This document shows positions 1 through 7,035 of a stretch of 9,491 nucleotides of DNA, one piece after another. Numbering within the stretch: position 1 is the first letter of the stretch; every line of letters begins with the position of its first letter. Origin of the DNA: Lysobacteraceae bacterium (GTDB lineage: Bacteria; Pseudomonadota; Gammaproteobacteria; DSM-19610); assembly GCA_020201295.1 (NCBI GenBank), contig JAIVHA010000029.1, positions 8,845 through 18,335 of the forward strand. Reading direction: 5' to 3'. The translations under genes and the position numbers were made by a program. Under the pieces are notes generated by a model. It had not been told where the DNA came from and searched no databases. It saw only the letters and a list, made by a program, of their open reading frames with translations.

Positions 1-133
1 GATGCACATAGGTGGGGCACTTGTGCGAGTGGTCAGCGGTAAAGATCTGGTGGGTGAGGTTGTCCCACTTGTAGTCGCCATCTTCAAAACGACGGAACGT
101 CAGTTTCTTCATGTCGTCACGAGAAGTTGCCAT
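1..133 (-). CDS. dsrL: DsrL, NAD(P)H:acceptor oxidoreductase of the rDsr pathway (N-terminus only)
   Basis: The first 44 codons of a gene that continues beyond position 1. The ATG at 131-133 has a good AGGAG ribosome site 10 or so bases upstream. The visible protein ends in HKCPTYVH, which resembles, from memory, the start of the N-terminal cysteine region that DsrL shares with the GltD-like small subunit of glutamate synthase. Position agrees: dsrL follows dsrK in A. vinosum-type operons. In the family, DsrL is a cytoplasmic iron-sulfur flavoprotein that receives electrons from DsrAB-linked sulfur oxidation and reduces NAD(P)+. Only the extreme N-terminus is seen, so flavin and nucleotide sites cannot be checked. 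The call rests on the short motif plus gene order. Confidence 0.85.
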   Translation of the reverse strand, partial: MATSRDDMKKLTFRRFEDGDYKWDNLTHQIFTADHSHKCPTYVH

Positions 134-152
134 GCCTTTTCTCCTGTCGGGT

Positions 153-173
153 GAATCCGGTCAATCCGGATTC
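153..173 (-). other. Perfect hairpin in the dsrK-dsrL gap
   Basis: GAATCCGG and CCGGATTC form an 8-bp perfect inverted repeat around a 5-base loop, between the dsrK stop and the dsrL ribosome site. No T-run follows on the minus strand, so this is not a standard intrinsic terminator. A role as an mRNA processing or 3'-end protecting element is more likely. That role is inferred, not shown. Confidence 0.5.
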
Positions 174-210
174 GTAATAGTATTAACAGTAAATAAAGTC
201 CGGTGACGCC

Positions 211-1740
<1,530 letters not shown>

Positions 1741-1764
1741 GTCTTGACTCCTTCGATACCGGTG

Positions 1765-2505
1765 TTAGCGCTGTTCGCCAGATTCCAGACGGGCAGCCCA
1801 GGGCGCCAGGTGGCGCTTCTCACGGGGGTTGTCCACCTGGTTGCGCGAGGGGCTGAAGAACACCCCGGGTGCGTGCAGCAGTTTACTGATCGGGAATACG
1901 ATCATGAGCGCCACCACCATGCCCAGATGGGCCAGCAGCAGCAGGTCGGTGGGCAGGGGCTGCGGCGAGAAGCGCATCAGGCCCAGGAAAAACGCCTTGA
2001 CCATGACGATGTCGGTATGGGCGACGAAGGTCATACCCATACCTGTGATGGCGATGCCGACCAGCAGGGCCAACATCAGGTGATCGGACGGGGCGCTGAT
2101 ATAGCGCACGCGATCCACCAGGAAGCGGCGCGCCCACAGGCCGAGCAGGCCGGCCAGCATGGCAAAGCTGGCATACTTGCCAAAGGGCTGCATGAGTGCC
2201 ACCCAGGTCCATACCGGGTCGGTGAAATAGCGCAGATGGCGCAGCAGCACCAGCAGCATGCCGAAGTGGAACAGGTAGCCGAACAGCCAAATCCACTTGT
2301 TGGATTTGAACAGGCTTTCGAAGAAGACCACTTCGCGGAACAGACGCAACACGACACCGGACTGCGTCGTCGGCGCGGGCGTGGTGGGAATCTTGAGGGG
2401 AGCAGGCGTGCTCGCATACTTCTTGATGCGAAATGCCAATCCAACCACCAGGAGTACCGTGGCGGCATAGAACAGTACGACGTACAGACCTGTTACGAGC
2501 GACAC
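1765..2505 (-). CDS. dsrM: DsrM, NarI-like membrane cytochrome b of the DsrMKJOP complex
   Basis: A 246-aa integral membrane protein that partners DsrK and links it to the quinone pool and DsrJOP. About five hydrophobic segments are visible, near residues 4-24, 73-92, 112-128, 142-162 and 186-210. Candidate haem-ligand histidines within or beside them include H80, H90, H142, H163, H193 and H211. Length and helix pattern fit the NarI/DsrM cytochrome b family. The start is GTG (complement of 2503-2505) with AGGAG about 7 bases upstream. dsrK follows 24 bases downstream, and dsrC lies upstream across a gap carrying two inverted repeats. All features look intact. Confidence 0.95.
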   Translation of the reverse strand: MSLVTGLYVVLFYAATVLLVVGLAFRIKKYASTPAPLKIPTTPAPTTQSGVVLRLFREVVFFESLFKSNKWIWLFGYLFHFGMLLVLLRHLRYFTDPVWTWVALMQPFGKYASFAMLAGLLGLWARRFLVDRVRYISAPSDHLMLALLVGIAITGMGMTFVAHTDIVMVKAFFLGLMRFSPQPLPTDLLLLAHLGMVVALMIVFPISKLLHAPGVFFSPSRNQVDNPREKRHLAPWAARLESGEQR

Positions 2506-2536
2506 TGTCGGCTCCTATTCATACGGTAAACGGGAG

Positions 2537-2579
2537 TGGGGGGCTTTGCAGCCCCCCAGGAACATCCGACCCGGGTCGG
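2537..2579 (-). other. Two stem-loops in the dsrC-dsrM gap
   Basis: Directly after the dsrC stop comes a perfect 14-bp palindrome (2566-2579, core ACCCGGGT). It is followed by an 8-bp stem with a 6-base loop (2537-2544 pairing with 2551-2558, TGGGGGGC/GCCCCCCA). Neither is followed by a T-run on the minus strand, and dsrM begins about 30 bases later, so complete termination is unlikely. A partial terminator or an mRNA-stabilising/processing element that raises dsrC transcript above dsrMK would fit, because DsrC is needed in excess of the membrane complex. That role is inference. Confidence 0.55.
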
Positions 2580-2582
2580 TGC

Positions 2583-2915
2583 TTATACGCAACCGGTCGG
2601 CTTGGGCAGGCCGGCATACTTACAAGCCTGCTTGGCGGGACCATAGGGGAACAGTTCGTACAGGTACTTGCTGTTGCCCTTGTCCTTGCCCAGCTTCTTG
2701 CCGATGGCCTTGGTCAGAACGCGGACGGCCGGGGCGATCTGGTACTCTTCATAGTACTCACGCAGGAAATTGATCACTTCCCAGTGGGCGTCGGTCAGTT
2801 CCTGGTCTTCGGCGGCGGCCATTACGGTGGCGGCTTCCGGTTCCCACTGGTTCAGGTCGGCCAGGTAACCTTCTTCGTCGGTTTCCAGCATTTTACCGTT
2901 TACTTCGATAGGCAT
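2583..2915 (-). CDS. dsrC: DsrC, sulfur-carrier substrate protein of DsrAB
   Basis: A 110-aa DsrC/TusE/RspA-family protein. It retains both diagnostic cysteines of true DsrC: C98 in the KQACKYAGLP stretch and the penultimate C109 in the C-terminal GCV. In the family these two residues form the trisulfide/disulfide that carries sulfur to DsrAB and is handled by DsrMK, and C-terminal C109 accepts sulfur from DsrEFH. The start is ATG with a strong GAGGAG ribosome site about 8 bases upstream. It lies 42 bases after the dsrH stop and ahead of a pair of hairpins. It appears fully functional. A second family member, without cysteines, is at 8933-9271. Confidence 0.98.
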   Translation of the reverse strand: MPIEVNGKMLETDEEGYLADLNQWEPEAATVMAAAEDQELTDAHWEVINFLREYYEEYQIAPAVRVLTKAIGKKLGKDKGNSKYLYELFPYGPAKQACKYAGLPKPTGCV

Positions 2916-2957
2916 GATACATCTCCTCGTTGGGATGATTGCAGTTTATGAAATCGC

Positions 2958-3146
2958 TTACAGCCAGGACTGGACTTTGTCGTACTCAGTCACGAGGTCA
3001 ACGAAGCCCTCGTAATCCACGACCTTGACGCCGTCGATCACGTTGTCCTCGGACAGCCCGCGGGCCTTGACATCAGGACCGAGGACATAGAGGGAACGGC
3101 CCGACAACGCGGCTTTCACCTTGTCGGCCACGGCGGTTCCGTTCAT
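2958..3146 (-). CDS. dsrH: DsrH remnant, N-terminally truncated
   Basis: DsrH is normally about 102 aa and is one subunit of the cytoplasmic DsrE2F2H2 sulfurtransferase. The first ATG gives only 62 aa, ending in the typical VTEYDKVQSWL. In the same frame, clear DsrH sequence (CLEHAKEG...ILLFEDGVYAAM) continues upstream to about 3209, inside the end of dsrF, but there is no ATG, GTG or TTG before an in-frame TGA at 3219-3221. The family's first 20 or so residues, including the first beta-strand, are missing. The equivalent of the conserved DsrH cysteine (Cys20 in A. vinosum) may be encoded at 3207-3209 but would not be translated from the ATG. There is no well-placed ribosome site before that ATG. 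This is probably a broken gene produced by a deletion into dsrF, unless the assembly is wrong here. Confidence 0.8.
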   Translation of the reverse strand: MNGTAVADKVKAALSGRSLYVLGPDVKARGLSEDNVIDGVKVVDYEGFVDLVTEYDKVQSWL

Positions 3147-3183
3147 TGCGGCATAGACTCCGTCTTCAAACAGAAGAATGCCG

Positions 3184-3537
3184 CTACCTTCCTTCGCGTG
3201 CTCCAGGCACAGGCACGATCAGGTCGTCGGTGGTCAGGCCACGTTCTTCCAGGGCTTCCTTCTCGACATAGAGCTTCTCGACATCGTAACCTTCCAGGGC
3301 ACGATAGGTCGGTGAGAAGTTCTTCATGCCGATGCCGGCGGTATCCTGTCCCTTCTTGATCTGGTACACACCATCATCAACAAAGGCCAGGCTTACGTCC
3401 TGTTCGAATGCTGCGGCGATCAACACCACTTCCAGGGACTCCAGGGCATAGATGGTGCCGTAGGGAGCCTTACGGTTTACATATAAGAACTTGAAGACCG
3501 GGCCTTCAACTTCATCGTCTTCCCAAGGTTCTGCCAT
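3184..3537 (-). CDS. dsrF: DsrF, sulfurtransferase complex subunit, C-terminally truncated
   Basis: A 117-aa product starting at MAEPWEDDE, with AGGAAA upstream, 16 bases after the dsrE stop. The core matches DsrF closely, including YVNRKAPYGTIYA, DDGVYQ, GQDT, IGMKNFSPTYR and RGLTTDDL. Homology stops abruptly after DDLIVPV. The A. vinosum protein (136 aa as I recall it) continues for about 35 further residues, ending in an aromatic SF-type terminus. Here the reading frame runs out of frame through dsrH sequence and stops after the unrelated PGAREGR. DsrF normally pairs with DsrE and DsrH in a heterohexamer. Loss of the C-terminal strand and helix probably impairs assembly. An in-frame extension to an upstream ATG (MWSLATN...) overlaps dsrE and was not chosen. 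Confidence 0.88.
   Translation of the reverse strand: MAEPWEDDEVEGPVFKFLYVNRKAPYGTIYALESLEVVLIAAAFEQDVSLAFVDDGVYQIKKGQDTAGIGMKNFSPTYRALEGYDVEKLYVEKEALEERGLTTDDLIVPVPGAREGR
3204..3215 (-). other. dsrF/dsrH fusion junction at a TGCCTG tandem repeat
   Basis: Two back-to-back TGCCTG copies mark the point where DsrF homology ends (upstream) and DsrH homology begins (downstream, TGC CTG GAG CAC = CLEH, in another frame). Such a repeat is what recombination or slippage between short homologies would leave. By comparison with A. vinosum the missing stretch would be roughly 170-190 bp: the dsrF 3' end, the spacer with the dsrH ribosome site, and the dsrH 5' end. The size is an estimate from memory of the reference proteins. 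Confidence 0.65.
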
Positions 3538-3553
3538 TTTCTGATTTCCTGTG

Positions 3554-3946
3554 TTAGTCGCCAAAGACCACAAGACGGTCAGCCTGGATGCCGGCTTCGA
3601 TCAGCTGCCCGAGGCCGGAGATGCGAAAACCAGGGGCGATGTTATCGCCATCCTTGCCCTGACGCTTCGCTTCATCCGCGTCCAGAATGCCGCGCCGCTG
3701 TGCGGCCGCGATGCACACCACCAGGTCGACATTGTGTTCAGCGGCCAGTTTCGACCAGCTTTCCACGATGTTTCTATCGTCCTGCGGCGGCACGGGAAAG
3801 CGAGTGCTGTTGTTCACGCCGTCGTGATAAAAGAACACGCGGAAAATCTCGTGTCCCTTGCTCAGGGCGGCGCGAACGAACTGCAGCGCGCTGTCCGCGG
3901 ACTGGTGCTGATAAGGGCCTTCGTTGACCATTACTGCCAGTTTCAT
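3554..3946 (-). CDS. dsrE: DsrE, sulfurtransferase subunit
   Basis: A 130-aa protein of the DsrE/TusD family. The active cysteine falls exactly at C78, in VDLVVCIAAAQRRG, the position reported for the persulfide-carrying Cys78 of A. vinosum DsrE. In the DsrEFH complex this residue receives sulfur (from TusA/rhodanese) and passes it to DsrC. The start is ATG with AGAGGTG just upstream, and dsrB ends 36 bases before it. Sequence and length look intact, unlike its partners DsrF and DsrH. Confidence 0.96.
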   Translation of the reverse strand: MKLAVMVNEGPYQHQSADSALQFVRAALSKGHEIFRVFFYHDGVNNSTRFPVPPQDDRNIVESWSKLAAEHNVDLVVCIAAAQRRGILDADEAKRQGKDGDNIAPGFRISGLGQLIEAGIQADRLVVFGD

Positions 3947-3982
3947 TGATTCACCTCTGTCCCGTTAGCCATGCACACCCGC

Positions 3983-5059
3983 TCAGAAGCGGATGTGGGT
4001 AGAGGCGTTCAGGTTCGCGCGAGCACCAACCCAGTTGTCGACGTGGTACTTGGTAAAGGGCAGTCCGGTCTTCTCGAAGAAGCGGGGCCAGCCGATGCGT
4101 TCGACCCAGTCGTTGATGCGTTCCCAATCCTTGGCGTCTTCCTTGTAGACATTCAGGATGCGCTTGACGATGGCGGTTGCTTCCGGCCAACGCGGCGGGT
4201 TGTTGGGGATGCCGGACGCGACCAGCTTCTGGAAGGTCGGCTTGCCACGGGCGTTGGAGTGGTTGCCGCCAACCCAGATGGCCAGCTTGGTGTGTTCAGC
4301 GTCGTTGATCTGCATCGGGGGGCAGGGCGGGAAGCAGGCGCCGCAGCAGATGCATTTCTTTTCGTCCACTTCCAGGGAGGGCTTGCCATCCACCAGGGCG
4401 GGCCGAATGGCGGCCACCGGGCAGCGGGCAACAACGGAGGGACGTTCGCAGACGTTGGCCACCAGGTCGTGGTTGATCTTCGGCGGCTTGGTGTGCTGTA
4501 CGTTGATGGCGATATCACCCTGGCCGCCGCAGTTGATCTGGCAGCAGGAAGTGGTGATATGCACACGGTTGGGCATGTTCCAGGACTTAAAGTCGTCGAT
4601 CAGCTCGTCCATCATGGACTTCACGACACCGGAAGCGTCAGTGCCCGGGATGTCGCAGTGCAGCCAGCCCTGGGTATGGGCCAGGCTGGTGATGGAGTTC
4701 TTGGTGCCGCCGACCACGAAACCGGCGTCCTCGACAGCCTTGATCAGGGGTTCTACCTTGGCCTCGTCGGCAACCGTGTATTCCAGGTTGCTGCGCAGGG
4801 TGAAGCGGATGAAACCGTCGGCGTACTTGTCGCCGATGTCGCACAGGGTGCGCAGGGTGAAGATGTCGAGGATACGCTGGGTGCCGACCTTCACGGTCCA
4901 CACGACGTCACCGCTGTGGGCAACGTGCCGCAACACGCCGGGACGCGGATCATCATGGTATTTCCACTGGCCGAAGTTCTTGCGCATCACGGGATGCATG
5001 TACTGGAATCCGTCCGGGCAACCGGATTCGATCGGTGGACGCATGTCTGACATTGCCAT
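3983..5059 (-). CDS. dsrB: DsrB, dissimilatory sulfite reductase beta subunit
   Basis: A 358-aa subunit of the sirohaem enzyme that in this context oxidises DsrC-bound sulfur to sulfite. Visible motifs include SCCQINCGG (C172, C173, C177) of the sirohaem-iron-sulfur region, and a ferredoxin insert C236-x2-C239-x2-C242-x3-C246 followed by CPP. The C-terminus is WVGARANLNASTHIRF. I chose the ATG at 5057-5059 (MAMSDMRPP) because AGGAG lies about 6 bases upstream and the length fits the family. An in-frame ATG 12 codons earlier (5093-5095) would swallow that ribosome site. It follows dsrA after a 106-base gap containing a strong hairpin. Confidence 0.97.
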   Translation of the reverse strand: MAMSDMRPPIESGCPDGFQYMHPVMRKNFGQWKYHDDPRPGVLRHVAHSGDVVWTVKVGTQRILDIFTLRTLCDIGDKYADGFIRFTLRSNLEYTVADEAKVEPLIKAVEDAGFVVGGTKNSITSLAHTQGWLHCDIPGTDASGVVKSMMDELIDDFKSWNMPNRVHITTSCCQINCGGQGDIAINVQHTKPPKINHDLVANVCERPSVVARCPVAAIRPALVDGKPSLEVDEKKCICCGACFPPCPPMQINDAEHTKLAIWVGGNHSNARGKPTFQKLVASGIPNNPPRWPEATAIVKRILNVYKEDAKDWERINDWVERIGWPRFFEKTGLPFTKYHVDNWVGARANLNASTHIRF

Positions 5060-5096
5060 GGTTATCTCCTGAAACTTATCTGATTCAATCGTCAAG

Positions 5097-5119
5097 GCGG
5101 GGCGGTGGAACCGCCCCGC
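5097..5119 (-). other. Strong hairpin between dsrA and dsrB
   Basis: A perfect 10-bp GC-rich stem (GCGGGGCGGT pairing with ACCGCCCCGC) with a 3-base loop lies within the 106-base dsrA-dsrB gap. On the minus strand it is followed by CTTGACGATTG rather than a T-run, so it is not a canonical terminator. Since DsrA and DsrB are needed in equal amounts, an mRNA-processing or 3'-end protecting role is plausible. Confidence 0.6.
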
Positions 5120-5165
5120 GCCAGACTTGGTAGATACCTACCGGGTTAATGCGGTCGCAGCCGAC

Positions 5166-6419
5166 TTACACCTGACCTTCGGCCTTGCGGGCAAACCACT
5201 TCTCGGCTTCCTCGTCCCAGCCATCCATGCGGACGTAGGAGCTACGACGGGGATTCGAGATCATGTTCGGGTCCACCTCGATGCCGATGCCTTCCAGGAA
5301 GTTCATCAGGCCGATACGCTCGATCATTTCACCGCAGCGTTCGTGTTCCAGACCGTTCTCAGCCCAGAAATCGATGATTTCCTCGGCCATTTCGACCAGG
5401 CTTTCGTAGTCTTCGTCGGTTTCCAGCTTCTTGAAGGGCACCACGACGGTACCCATCAGGTCGCCGATCTTCAGGGTGCGCTTGCCGCCGATCAGGATGG
5501 ACACGCCGCGGTCGTCGCCGGGGCTCAGGGCCTTGGGCATGACGTTCAGGCAGTGCATGCAGCGCACGCAGTTGCTGTTGTCGACCACCAGGGTGTCATC
5601 GTCCGCCAGGGACAGGGCCTTGGTGGGGCACAAGCCGACCACGTAGTCGAGGATGTACTGGCGCCCCTTCTTGGCGACGTAGGCCTTCACTTCTTCCTGG
5701 TCGACCTTCATGTCGTCGCGCCAGGTGCCGATTATGGCGAAGTCCGAGCGTTCGATGGCGTTCTGGCAGTCGTTGGGGCAGCCGGAAACCTTGAACTTGA
5801 ACTTGTAGGGCAGTGCCGGGCGATGCACGTCGTCGGTGAAGTTGGTCAGCAGGTGACGGTGGATGGCGTGCTCGTTGCAGCAGGACTGTTCGCAACGGGC
5901 GGCACCCACGCAGGACATGCCGGTGCGCACGCAGGGGCCAGCGCCACCGAGGTCCCAGCCATATTCGTTGATTTCATCAAAGAAGTGCTGGGTGCCGGGG
6001 GTGTCGGTACCGATGAACATGATGTTACCGGTCTGACCGTGGAAGGTCTGCAGGCCGGAGCCGTGCTTTTCCCAGCTGTCGCCGAGCTTGCGGAGCATGT
6101 CGGTGGTGTAGTAGTTGCCGGGTGGCGGCTGAACGCGGAGGGTGTGGAATTCTTTGGATTCGGGGAAGGCCTTGGCCACTTCGGAGAAGCGGGGGATGAT
6201 GCCGCCGCCGTAGCCGAACACAGAAACGGTACCGCCTTTCCAGTAGCCCTTGCGGGTCTCGTAGGAGTGTTCCAGCTGACCCAGAAGAGAGTTGGTGACT
6301 TCCCGAATGCGCTCTTCAGGATGTTCGTCGCGCAGACGCTTGATGCCGGTAATGAAGCTGGGCCACGGGCCGTTTTCCAGTTCGTCGAGCATCGGAGTTT
6401 CATGGATCTTCTTTGCCAT
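5166..6419 (-). CDS. dsrA: DsrA, dissimilatory sulfite reductase alpha subunit
   Basis: A 417-aa alpha subunit of reverse DsrAB and the first gene of the operon. The sirohaem-4Fe-4S ligands appear as C170-x5-C176 and C214-x3-C218. A ferredoxin domain follows, with C264 and C284-x2-C287-x2-C290 (NCVRCMHCLNVMP). The N-terminal MAKKIHETPMLDELENGPWPSF resembles sulfur-oxidiser DsrA as I recall it. The start is ATG (6417-6419) with TAGGAGA ending about 5 bases upstream. A near-consensus promoter lies about 270 bases upstream. No disruption is seen. The oxidative direction is inferred from dsrEFH and dsrL in the same operon. Confidence 0.98.
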   Translation of the reverse strand: MAKKIHETPMLDELENGPWPSFITGIKRLRDEHPEERIREVTNSLLGQLEHSYETRKGYWKGGTVSVFGYGGGIIPRFSEVAKAFPESKEFHTLRVQPPPGNYYTTDMLRKLGDSWEKHGSGLQTFHGQTGNIMFIGTDTPGTQHFFDEINEYGWDLGGAGPCVRTGMSCVGAARCEQSCCNEHAIHRHLLTNFTDDVHRPALPYKFKFKVSGCPNDCQNAIERSDFAIIGTWRDDMKVDQEEVKAYVAKKGRQYILDYVVGLCPTKALSLADDDTLVVDNSNCVRCMHCLNVMPKALSPGDDRGVSILIGGKRTLKIGDLMGTVVVPFKKLETDEDYESLVEMAEEIIDFWAENGLEHERCGEMIERIGLMNFLEGIGIEVDPNMISNPRRSSYVRMDGWDEEAEKWFARKAEGQV

Positions 6420-6521
6420 GTCGTTCTCCTATAAGGATTTTGTGGGTGGCAAGCGGCCCTGGGGTCGTCTGCCGTGTTAGTACCGTTTACTGCAAGATTG
6501 CTTGAATCTGTATGCCGTTCT

Positions 6522-6573
6522 CGTGTTTCCAGGTCCAGAGCAACCGAAACACGGACGATTCTTGATTTCGGTT
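6522..6573 (-). promoter_or_regulatory. Competing stem-loops in the dsr leader
   Basis: Two 8-bp perfect stems share the same arm. In plus-strand terms, GAAACACG (6546-6553) pairs with CGTGTTTC (6522-6529), while AACCGAAA (6542-6549) pairs with TTTCGGTT (6566-6573). Each has a 16-base loop and they cannot both form. Together they lie within the presumed 260-nt untranslated leader of dsrA. A further 7-bp stem (6590-6596 with 6618-6624) lies upstream in the transcript. No T-run follows, so classic attenuation is not supported, but a switchable leader is possible. Confidence 0.4.
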
Positions 6574-6640
6574 ATGGGAGTCTAGGGGGACACCCCGCAA
6601 CAGCAAATCCTACCCTTGGGGTGTTCCGGGGGGATCCGCT

Positions 6641-6656
6641 TATCCCAAATGGGATA
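6641..6656 (-). promoter_or_regulatory. Palindromic operator candidate 1 (TATCCCAAATGGGATA)
   Basis: A perfect 6-bp inverted repeat with a 4-base A/T-rich centre. It sits about 25-40 bases downstream of the predicted dsr transcription start. A dimeric regulator bound here could block RNA polymerase. I do not recognise the cognate regulator. Confidence 0.5.
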
Positions 6657-6662
6657 GGCATA

Positions 6663-6675
6663 AATTCCCGGAATT
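6663..6675 (-). promoter_or_regulatory. Palindromic operator candidate 2 (AATTCCCGGAATT)
   Basis: A 13-bp perfect inverted repeat with a single central base, about 5-17 bases downstream of the predicted dsr start and 6 bases from operator candidate 1. Its position next to the -10 box suits a repressor. Its sequence differs from candidate 1, so two different proteins, or coincidence, are possible. Confidence 0.45.
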
Positions 6676-6686
6676 CAAGGCCATGG

Positions 6687-6715
6687 ATTATACGAGGGCG
6701 GCGCCCGGGTGCCAA
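6687..6715 (-). promoter_or_regulatory. Sigma70 promoter for the dsr operon
   Basis: On the minus strand TTGGCA (6710-6715) is separated by exactly 17 bases from a perfect TATAAT (6687-6692). The predicted start is near 6680, giving a leader of about 260 nt before dsrA. The GC-rich spacer (CCCGGGCGCCGCCC) is unusual for a constitutive promoter and may demand an activator or particular supercoiling. Confidence 0.75.
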
Positions 6716-6842
6716 GCCTTCTTTAATGGGGCCATAAAACAAAGACTTGAAAAGACGTTTTCGATTCGTCCCGGGAGCCTGCCGAGGCGATGCCCGCGGG
6801 GATAGGCTGTAAATAACACACTAATTATCCTGGTGTATGGCC

Positions 6843-6871
6843 CTGGTTCCCCATCGATCCTGTATTAGAAT
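6843..6871 (+). promoter_or_regulatory. Weak candidate promoter for the plus-strand cluster
   Basis: CTGGTT (6843-6848) and TAGAAT (6866-6871) are spaced by 17 bases. The -10 is good but the -35 is poor. If used, transcription would start near 6878, upstream of a hairpin-rich stretch and the dioxygenase gene. No stronger plus-strand promoter was found between 6740 and 7035. Confidence 0.25.
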
Positions 6872-6908
6872 GGCCTCACTCTCCCACCGGCGCAGTAGAT
6901 CAGTCCTA

Positions 6909-7004
6909 AGTCCGTCAGGCTCCTAGGCCGGGTGGACTTGTCTTCGCGGAGGATCGTCCCCAAATCGGCTTGGGTATGAGACGGTCCGGACAGGGTTCGG
7001 TCCG
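6909..7004 (+). promoter_or_regulatory. Hairpin-rich leader upstream of the dioxygenase gene
   Basis: Three successive stem-loops occur in about 100 bases. AAGTCC/GGACTT (6909-6914 with 6935-6940) encloses an inner GGC/GCC stem. CCCAA/TTGGG (6959-6963 with 6970-6974) has a 6-base loop. CGGAC/GTCCG (6987-6991 with 7000-7004) has an 8-base loop. The stretch is non-coding and lies 32 bases before the GTG start. It does not match a riboswitch or tRNA I recognise. The stems are short, so chance pairing in GC-rich DNA is a real alternative. Confidence 0.3.
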
Positions 7005-7035
7005 CCACGAATGTGTTTTCCGGAGCGGGTAGCGG

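Noticed and set aside
3184..3573. A longer DsrF starting at the upstream ATG (MWSLATNTG).
   Set aside because: It would overlap the dsrE end and place the AGGAAA ribosome site inside the gene; the start at 3537 is better supported.
3971..5050. A 359-codon plus-strand open frame opposite dsrB.
   Set aside because: It is a shadow of dsrB codon bias with no domain; DsrB on the other strand has all family motifs.
5060..5095. A 12-residue N-terminal extension of DsrB.
   Set aside because: It would bury the AGGAG site that precedes the ATG at 5059, and the extension resembles no DsrB N-terminus I know.
5127..6434. A 435-codon plus-strand open frame opposite dsrA.
   Set aside because: It is a mirror of dsrA, Val/Gly/His-rich and low in complexity, with no family resemblance.
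6474..6737. An 87-codon plus-strand open frame in the divergent intergenic region.
   Set aside because: It covers the dsr promoter and palindromes, contains no recognisable domain, has no ribosome site and has a composition unlike the neighbouring genes.
6930..7010. A tRNA-like stretch containing GGGTTCGGTCC.
   Set aside because: The T-arm-like string is not accompanied by an acceptor stem, anticodon arm or D-loop in the correct spacing.
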